Below, in pieces: positions 58,944-64,000 of a DNA stretch of 64,000 nucleotides. This stretch comes from Candidatus Latescibacterota bacterium. Lineage in GTDB: Bacteria; Latescibacterota; UBA2968. The stretch covers positions 84,736 through 148,735 of the forward strand of contig JAJEHL010000010.1 in NCBI GenBank assembly GCA_022823725.1, in the 5' to 3' direction. Made by a program: the position numbers and the translations under genes. The notes under the pieces were generated by a model that ran no database searches, had not been told where the DNA came from, and was given only the letters and a program-made list of their open reading frames with translations. Position 1 is the first letter of the stretch, and each line of letters opens with the position of its first letter.

Positions 58944-60470
58944 CTATTCGAGACACATTTTCTTATTTACCTTTTTCTTACTTTCTCCGGGGGAGTATCT
59001 GCTGGTGGACCAACATTTCTCCTCATCATAATCATACCACAGCACTGTGGAATTTGGGTCTCCGTCTTCCCATTCAACTTTTAATATATCCCCATTGGGA
59101 TGGCGATAGACCCATTTTCCTTGTTTCTCGCCGTCCACATAAGAGCCTTCTCCTCCAATAAAACCGTTGTAAAAATTATCATCTAAATAAATACGATCAA
59201 TACGATCGAACCTATCATCGACCCATTTTCCTTGTTTCTCGCCGTCCACATAAGAGCCTCCCCGTATGGTCCCGTCTGGGGCACGAATGACCCATTGTCC
59301 GTGTCTCTTACCCTTCACATAGAGACCTTTTTGTATGGTTCCGTCCGGATCGCGATAGACCCATTCTCCTTGTTTCTCGCCTTCTACAAAAGAGCCTTCT
59401 CCTACCACATCTTTGCCTTCGTCTAAGTACCACGCAGCCCTCTCGACCCATTCTCCGTGTCTCTTGCCCTTCATATAAGGGCCTCCCCATACGGCCCCGT
59501 CCGAGTTACGATAGATTATGTGGCCGTTGCCGTTCTCATCAGGACCTTCCACCTCTATGGACCAGTCCAGACGCCGAGTGGAGTCCCAATAGTCTGGGAC
59601 CTCGTTGTTCAAATAAAGGCTTATATGCCAGTAAATGCCCCCGCCGTAATCTCTTTCCAGACTGCTAATCCATACTCCGTGTTTCTTCCCGTTCACATAA
59701 GGGCCTTCAGATACGCCATTGCCGTAGTGCTCGACCCATTTTCCGTGCCTCTTGCCTTCTACATAGGGACCTTCTTCCTTTACTGCCCCGTTTCCATAAT
59801 AATAGACCCATTGCCCGTGCCTCCTGCCCTTCTGGAAAGACCCTGTACTTTTGCCCTTGAGTTTTCGTGGGTTGTCCGGGTCGAACCACCTATCAGTAAA
59901 CTCTATTGTGAGTGCCCCTCCTCCCTCTGGCGAGTGATCTGAACACCTGCCAGACCATATCGCAGTCTGGTCTTCTTTGAGTTCGGAGATCCACACATAG
60001 CATTCAGGATGGTTGGTCAATTCCATCCAACAACTCGAACCTATCGGCAATCCGCCACACGTTCCCTGAGCCTTGATAACCTCATTGTAGAGATCCTCCG
60101 CAGTCATGACGTAATTTCCTTCTGCCTTGAGCATCAACGTTAGGGCCTCCTTATAGAACTCTCCCCCTTCCCCCGTTGCCGATAAATACCTGGTCACAGA
60201 CTCAAGCGCGATCTGGGTGGAATCTGCAGCCAAGGCTACCTGTGCATACTTGAAGTGAAATTCGTCTGATAACGTGAGACTGTGCTCCTTTTGCAGCGCG
60301 AGGATCTTTTTCATCACTTTGAAGGCTTCCGCATAGTCTTTGGCGGCATATAACTGTTCTGCATGAATCAGGTGTTTATCTGCCATGATCTTTGGCGGTA
60401 GTTGAGCGGACGCAACTGTGAAGAATCCCAACACAATTGTAATGAGAATGCTTTCGATCAATCCTTGCAT
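58944..60470 (-). CDS. Secreted MORN/YwqK-type repeat protein (copy 2, long form)
   Basis: The 508-residue protein begins with a signal peptide (residues 1-22, ending VASAQ). The helical TPR-like segment KDYAEAFKVMKKILALQKEH follows, then the Cys cassette CGGLPIGSSCWMEL...PECYVW. About eight or nine units of the GxYVxGKRHGxW/GEKQGxWV type fill residues 220-480. The C-terminus is basic. AAGGAA precedes the ATG at 60470. It is the longest of the family, so repeat number varies between copies. The function is unknown; surface or periplasmic binding is the likely role for such repeats. Confidence 0.85.
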   Translation of the reverse strand: MQGLIESILITIVLGFFTVASAQLPPKIMADKHLIHAEQLYAAKDYAEAFKVMKKILALQKEHSLTLSDEFHFKYAQVALAADSTQIALESVTRYLSATGEGGEFYKEALTLMLKAEGNYVMTAEDLYNEVIKAQGTCGGLPIGSSCWMELTNHPECYVWISELKEDQTAIWSGRCSDHSPEGGGALTIEFTDRWFDPDNPRKLKGKSTGSFQKGRRHGQWVYYYGNGAVKEEGPYVEGKRHGKWVEHYGNGVSEGPYVNGKKHGVWISSLERDYGGGIYWHISLYLNNEVPDYWDSTRRLDWSIEVEGPDENGNGHIIYRNSDGAVWGGPYMKGKRHGEWVERAAWYLDEGKDVVGEGSFVEGEKQGEWVYRDPDGTIQKGLYVKGKRHGQWVIRAPDGTIRGGSYVDGEKQGKWVDDRFDRIDRIYLDDNFYNGFIGGEGSYVDGEKQGKWVYRHPNGDILKVEWEDGDPNSTVLWYDYDEEKCWSTSRYSPGESKKKVNKKMCLE

Positions 60471-60624
60471 GATTCCTTTCCTTTTATTAATAACCTGTCC
60501 TAAAAGGGCATGCTGGCAGAGGCACAGGCTACGGTTCGAGCCTCCACGCGAAGCGCAACGTCACTAATCCAGTATTTTTGGTCATCATCGCAATCGCGCC
60601 TTCTGCCTGAAGCAAATTCAAACA

Positions 60625-60729
60625 TCATTCCTGCAAACGGCCGTTCACATAGATTTCTTTTTTTCTGATGCTCCCATCCGAGTCACGATAGACCCATTGT
60701 CCGTGCTGTTTACCATCGACATAAGAGCC
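60625..60729 (-). pseudogene. Former C-terminal repeats of MORN copy 3, beyond an in-frame TAA
   Basis: Directly after the TAA at 60730-60732 the same frame continues as GSYVDGKQHGQWVYRDSDGS and a tail to TGA at 60625. This is one complete further MORN unit and a terminal half. One base change in the stop (for example to AAA) would restore a 34-residue longer protein. Confidence 0.8.
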
Positions 60730-61623
60730 TTACCATTGTGTTCCATCTGAGAAAGGTTCGATCCATTGTCCGTGCTGCTTGCCGTCCACATAGGAGCCGC
60801 CCCCCATGCGCCGCCCATCCCGCGCATAATAGACCCATTGCCCGTGCATCTTGCCGTTCACATAAGGGACTTCACTGTCGAAATTGGAAAATGTGGTTTC
60901 CCCGTAAAGCCAGGCCCATATTCCGTGCCGTTTACCGTTTACATAAGGGCCTTTTTCGATTACTGTCCCGTATGCCCCGTGAAATACACGGATGACCCAT
61001 TGCTCGTGCATTCTGCTATTCTGGAGGTGTCCTGTTAATTCTATTTTTCTTACTCCCATGTATTCACTCGTATGATTCTCGACAAGCGTTCCCTCGCCTT
61101 CGGCAAAGCCACCTGAACACTCGCCAGACCAGGTTACAGTCTGGCCGTCATAGTACTCGTCTTCCCAGAAATAGCATTCAGGGTGGCTGGTCAGTGCCAT
61201 CCAACAACCGGAACGCAATGGCTTTCCGTCACACGTCTTCTCAGGGGAGAACTCAAGCTCCTCAAGCCCCTCCTCAATCTCGATCAACAACGCCAGAGCT
61301 TCCTTGTAGAATTCGCTCCCCCTCCCTCTTGACAGATACTTGCTCACCGCGTCAATTGCGATCTGGAACGAGCCAGTTGAAAAGGCCACCTGTGCATACT
61401 TGAAGTAAAACTCGTCCAGCAACGTGAGACCGTGCTCTTTTTGCAACGCAAGGCTCTTGTCCATCAGGTCGAGCGCAGCCACATAGTCTTTTTTCTCAAG
61501 CAACTGTTCTGCCTGAACCAAATATTTATCCGCTATGACCTCCGGCGGCAGTTGGGCAGATGCGACTATGAAAAATCCCAGTGAAAATAGAACGAAAATA
61601 CTCCTGATGACTCTCTGCTTCAT
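60730..61623 (-). CDS. Secreted MORN/YwqK-type repeat protein (copy 3)
   Basis: The 297-residue protein starts at ATG 61623 with GGAGAG upstream. It has a signal peptide ending VASAQ, a TPR-like helical part (EKKDYVAALDLMDKSLALQK), and a Cys cassette (CDGKPLRSGCWMAL...PECYFW). Several MORN-type units follow (GPYVNGKRHGIWA, GSYVDGKQHGQWI). It ends at a TAA that interrupts a repeat, with coding-like repeat sequence continuing behind it. The upstream gene is the patatin-like phospholipase. Copies 1 and 3 have the same length by coincidence of truncation. Confidence 0.82.
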   Translation of the reverse strand: MKQRVIRSIFVLFSLGFFIVASAQLPPEVIADKYLVQAEQLLEKKDYVAALDLMDKSLALQKEHGLTLLDEFYFKYAQVAFSTGSFQIAIDAVSKYLSRGRGSEFYKEALALLIEIEEGLEELEFSPEKTCDGKPLRSGCWMALTSHPECYFWEDEYYDGQTVTWSGECSGGFAEGEGTLVENHTSEYMGVRKIELTGHLQNSRMHEQWVIRVFHGAYGTVIEKGPYVNGKRHGIWAWLYGETTFSNFDSEVPYVNGKMHGQWVYYARDGRRMGGGSYVDGKQHGQWIEPFSDGTQW

Positions 61624-61687
61624 GTCTCTCCTATCATCAATTTTTCCTACTATCACCGAATCCACCTCATCATGATTTTCGATCCCC

Positions 61688-63547
61688 TTAAGAGGTGCCG
61701 TTTTCGGTCCAGTGAAGGGTGGGTTTCTTACAGGTTAGTGGCTTATAGTCCTTGATATCCCATCGCTTGACTACCCGTCGCATCACCCAGTACGTCAGAA
61801 ACCAAACAACATAGGCCCACAAAACAAGCCAGAATAGGGTTGTTAGTACTTGAGTGTCTATAGGAAAACTTTTGATGCCTATGATATTCTTCAAAATCCA
61901 TTGCACCCAATCGGGCATGATACGGGACAACCATCCCTCGAACGGCAAAGTGAGAGCGTAGAGCGACTTCCAATAGTGCCGAATGGCCCCCCAACCTCCA
62001 AGCAACAATAACAGAGCTAGCACAAAAATCGGCCAAGATTTCTTGCGATACTTTCGCCATAAACGATATAGAAAAAAACGACTACTTCCAGCTTCCAGCA
62101 CATCCTTTACACGCTTTCGAAGCCGGGTTTCACTGACGCATTGCTCGGCAGCTTGACCTGAACAATCTGCTCTAAAGAGAGGCGGTTTTGACAACTTTGG
62201 TATGCTACCGGTCTTTTTACAGATACATTCCTTCAATTTTTTACAATACTTTCGGATCTGCGCGTCAATGAGAGTATAGCCGTGGTACATCAAAACTTCC
62301 CGTTCAATGACACTAAACTGATCCAGATCCGTTCGGATTCTACCCAACGCGGGAATGTACTCAGAAGGCACGCGAGGCGTATCTTTCCTGCCTTTGAGGT
62401 TCAAAAACAAATGCACAAATGCAAACTCGCGACAGCTACCATTGCTTCTCTCCCAAAAACGGAGTAGCCTGAGAATTTTTCTCCGGAGTTGGAACTGCAA
62501 AATGGACGTGACTCGAAACAGAACTTTGAAAGCACGATTACTCTGTCGATGAATCGGCTCCATCTGACCAGAGGCATCACTGACGAGCAGGACATCAAAG
62601 TCGTCACAGTCCCGTATATCAGTCTTATCGCAACCACAGTCTGGCTCTACATTTTTTTTATCTTCACAATCTGATGTGTCGTTCTTATCGCAGTCACAAT
62701 CACAGTCTAACTCTGCATTTTTCTCACAGTCACAGTCTCGTGTGTCAGTCTTGTCGTCATCTAATGAACGATCCAAGCTGATCAGAGCATCTAAGCCCTG
62801 ATTGTCCGAGACGCCTCCATCTACAAGTTTATCTCCCCATATTGTTGTAGGAGGAAAAAAGCCGGGTACTGCGGCAGATGCTCCTACAACTCTCGATAGT
62901 TTCAACATGTTCTGATTTACACTGTGAAGTTCTTGCAGTGGGGATACCTGCTCTCGTTTGAAACTTTTTCGCTTACCAGTGAGCAGCGATGTCGCGTTCA
63001 GTATAACCTCCGGTCCGGTCAAGAAAAGAGGGACCTTTTCTTTTTCGGAACGTGCATCGTTATCACGCAACGTGACTGCGGGCAAATGGTCCAGCGTATT
63101 ACCGTGATAGAACCGCTTATCGTATTCTTTCTGCATTAGATCGGAACGAGAACAAGAGGGCCACAAGCTTTTGAGAAAGAGATGTGGACGGTAGAAGGGG
63201 CTGAATATCATCGCCCTGGATCGCAGGTTGTGGTCCAGAGCCTTAAAAAATTCACCAGCAATTTTTTCGAATATCTGTAGTCGGACCTTATCGAGCTTGC
63301 ACGGATTTTTTTCTAAATATTTTCGGCGTTGGCGCAGACGCTTCTCCATCTCGATAACGTAATAGGCTGCTACGATTGAACCACCCGAGACTGCTGAGAT
63401 CGTCTGGACGTACTTCATGACCCCAAGTTCTTCAAGCCGTCGAATAACTCCCAGGTGGAAGATCGAAGCCCGAAAGCCGCCTCCGGAAAGAGCAAGGCCG
63501 ATACGGAGGGATTTCAAAGTGGTATTATCCTCTGATGTAGTCCCCAT
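61688..63547 (-). CDS. Patatin-like phospholipase with Cys/Asp-rich insert and C-terminal membrane segments
   Basis: The 619-residue protein has the patatin catalytic elements: oxyanion-hole GGGFRA (residues 22-27), nucleophile SAVSGGS with Ser54, and LVDGGVSDNQG with the catalytic Asp. Between this and DVLLVSDASG lies a ~50-residue insert made of repeats such as DCDCEKN, DCDCDCDKN and DCGCDKT. Such a stretch could bind metal or form disulfides. Two C-terminal membrane segments follow near 520-595. AGGAGG precedes the ATG. It probably hydrolyses membrane lipids; its place beside the secreted repeat proteins may be coincidental. Confidence 0.83.
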   Translation of the reverse strand: MGTTSEDNTTLKSLRIGLALSGGGFRASIFHLGVIRRLEELGVMKYVQTISAVSGGSIVAAYYVIEMEKRLRQRRKYLEKNPCKLDKVRLQIFEKIAGEFFKALDHNLRSRAMIFSPFYRPHLFLKSLWPSCSRSDLMQKEYDKRFYHGNTLDHLPAVTLRDNDARSEKEKVPLFLTGPEVILNATSLLTGKRKSFKREQVSPLQELHSVNQNMLKLSRVVGASAAVPGFFPPTTIWGDKLVDGGVSDNQGLDALISLDRSLDDDKTDTRDCDCEKNAELDCDCDCDKNDTSDCEDKKNVEPDCGCDKTDIRDCDDFDVLLVSDASGQMEPIHRQSNRAFKVLFRVTSILQFQLRRKILRLLRFWERSNGSCREFAFVHLFLNLKGRKDTPRVPSEYIPALGRIRTDLDQFSVIEREVLMYHGYTLIDAQIRKYCKKLKECICKKTGSIPKLSKPPLFRADCSGQAAEQCVSETRLRKRVKDVLEAGSSRFFLYRLWRKYRKKSWPIFVLALLLLLGGWGAIRHYWKSLYALTLPFEGWLSRIMPDWVQWILKNIIGIKSFPIDTQVLTTLFWLVLWAYVVWFLTYWVMRRVVKRWDIKDYKPLTCKKPTLHWTENGTS

Positions 63548-63965
63548 ACTGATTCCTCCTGTACTGTAATGATGTTGCTCTAAGGTTTGCGAAGAGGATT
63601 AGCCCCTTCTCTCTAAACAGTTATATAGCTGACTTCTATGATCACAATTTCTGGATATTCCCATTGGTCAATTCTCCGACCACGCTCAATACGGGCCGCT
63701 GGCGTCGTGTTGCGATGAACAAAATCACATATCTGCTCGACAACATGGTAGGCTTACGCCTTTGTCAAAACTATATTTTTTATCTTCTGATACAGTCATA
63801 GATAATCACTCTTAGGTATAACTACAGGGCCTTCAGTGATTAGGCTTCCTGCTCTCGCTCGATAGGGTCCATATATTTCTGTAAAATGTAAAAAGTCACC
63901 GTAGCTCCGAGAAAAGTCTTAAAATAGGGGTGACACGTAATTCTAACCCCAACTTGGAGGCTACG
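63548..63965. other. Intergenic stretch, probably with a gene remnant
   Basis: No convincing gene is seen in these 418 bases. On the minus strand a frame ending near 63620 (ARIERGRRIDQWEYPEIVII and a stop) looks protein-like but has no start and I do not recognise it. The last 60 bases carry the upstream region of the partial gene at the right edge. Confidence 0.35.
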
Positions 63966-64000
63966 ATGACTTACCCCAAAGATATAAAAATTGCCGCGCC
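63966..64000 (+). CDS. Start of an unidentified gene, cut by the window end
   Basis: ATG at 63966 is preceded by TTGGAGGCTACG, a good ribosome-binding site. Only eleven codons (MTYPKDIKIAA) are present. The short basic start resembles some transposases, but that is a guess. Confidence 0.4.
   Translation, partial: MTYPKDIKIAA

Noticed and set aside
60645..60827. Separate small minus-strand gene overlapping MORN copy 3
   Set aside because: It is out of frame with the repeats and low in complexity. The in-frame continuation after the TAA explains the sequence.

Overview
The window is 64 kb of a bacterial chromosome of moderate GC, densely coded and mostly transcribed from the minus strand between about 22.7 and 63.5 kb. 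The gene content points to an uncultured environmental lineage, perhaps Latescibacterota, Poribacteria or another FCB-side phylum. It has two phytanoyl-CoA dioxygenase-like enzymes, two Gfo/Idh/MocA oxidoreductases, a heparinase II/III-like lyase, DUF6785/DUF6784-type membrane proteins, futalosine-pathway menaquinone genes and many toxin-antitoxin fragments. The placement is inferred from gene families only; no phylogenetic marker was examined.

Layout. 0-5 kb: the end of a cysteine desulfurase gene overlaps a two-cysteine DsrC-like sulfur carrier; then a hydroxyacid dehydrogenase, a MauE-thioredoxin fusion and mqnB-mqnD. 4.2-9.9 kb: a minus-strand run of metallophosphoesterase, PhyH-like, Gfo/Idh/MocA and heparinase-like genes. 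9.9-14.4 kb: BrnT/BrnA-like pair, MFS exporter, a peroxiredoxin-like gene whose first CxxC cysteine codon is an in-frame TGA followed by a SECIS-like hairpin (probable selenoprotein), an adenine methyltransferase and a deaminase remnant. 14.5-22.7 kb (plus strand): a HEPN pair, a GT2 - radical SAM - GT2 cassette, a DmpA-like peptidase with a sodium symporter, and a PIN-domain module.

22.7-31.1 kb (minus): larB-dusB-epimerase-PhyH operon, a DapF homologue with serine in place of both catalytic cysteines, a Tat-exported sulfite-oxidase-family enzyme behind a HicB-like gene, an AAA ATPase/DUF4276 pair and antitoxin remnants. 31.2-49.1 kb: an 18-kb same-strand array of small-molecule catabolism genes headed by two very hydrophobic transporter-like proteins around a 1505-residue fusion of an M28-like domain (metal ligands lost) and an FtsX-like permease. 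It ends at a tRNA-Phe gene.

49.5-63.5 kb is an accessory region. It has a formylglycine-enzyme-like secreted protein, a three-gene membrane operon (HlyD-like adaptor, YdjM-like protein, membrane-anchored ATPase) preceded by three identical-phase palindromes, a PIN module, and a family of secreted MORN/YwqK-repeat proteins that share one leader. Among these are two integrase remnants, an IS3 remnant and an intact-looking IS630-type element. The IS630 element sits at a TA inside a membrane-protein gene, and removing it restores one continuous reading frame. A patatin-like phospholipase with a Cys/Asp-rich insert closes the region.

Most interesting: the probable selenoprotein, the M28-like/FtsX/DUF6785 locus, the palindrome array before the HlyD/YdjM/ATPase operon, the Ser/Ser DapF homologue and the IS-split gene.
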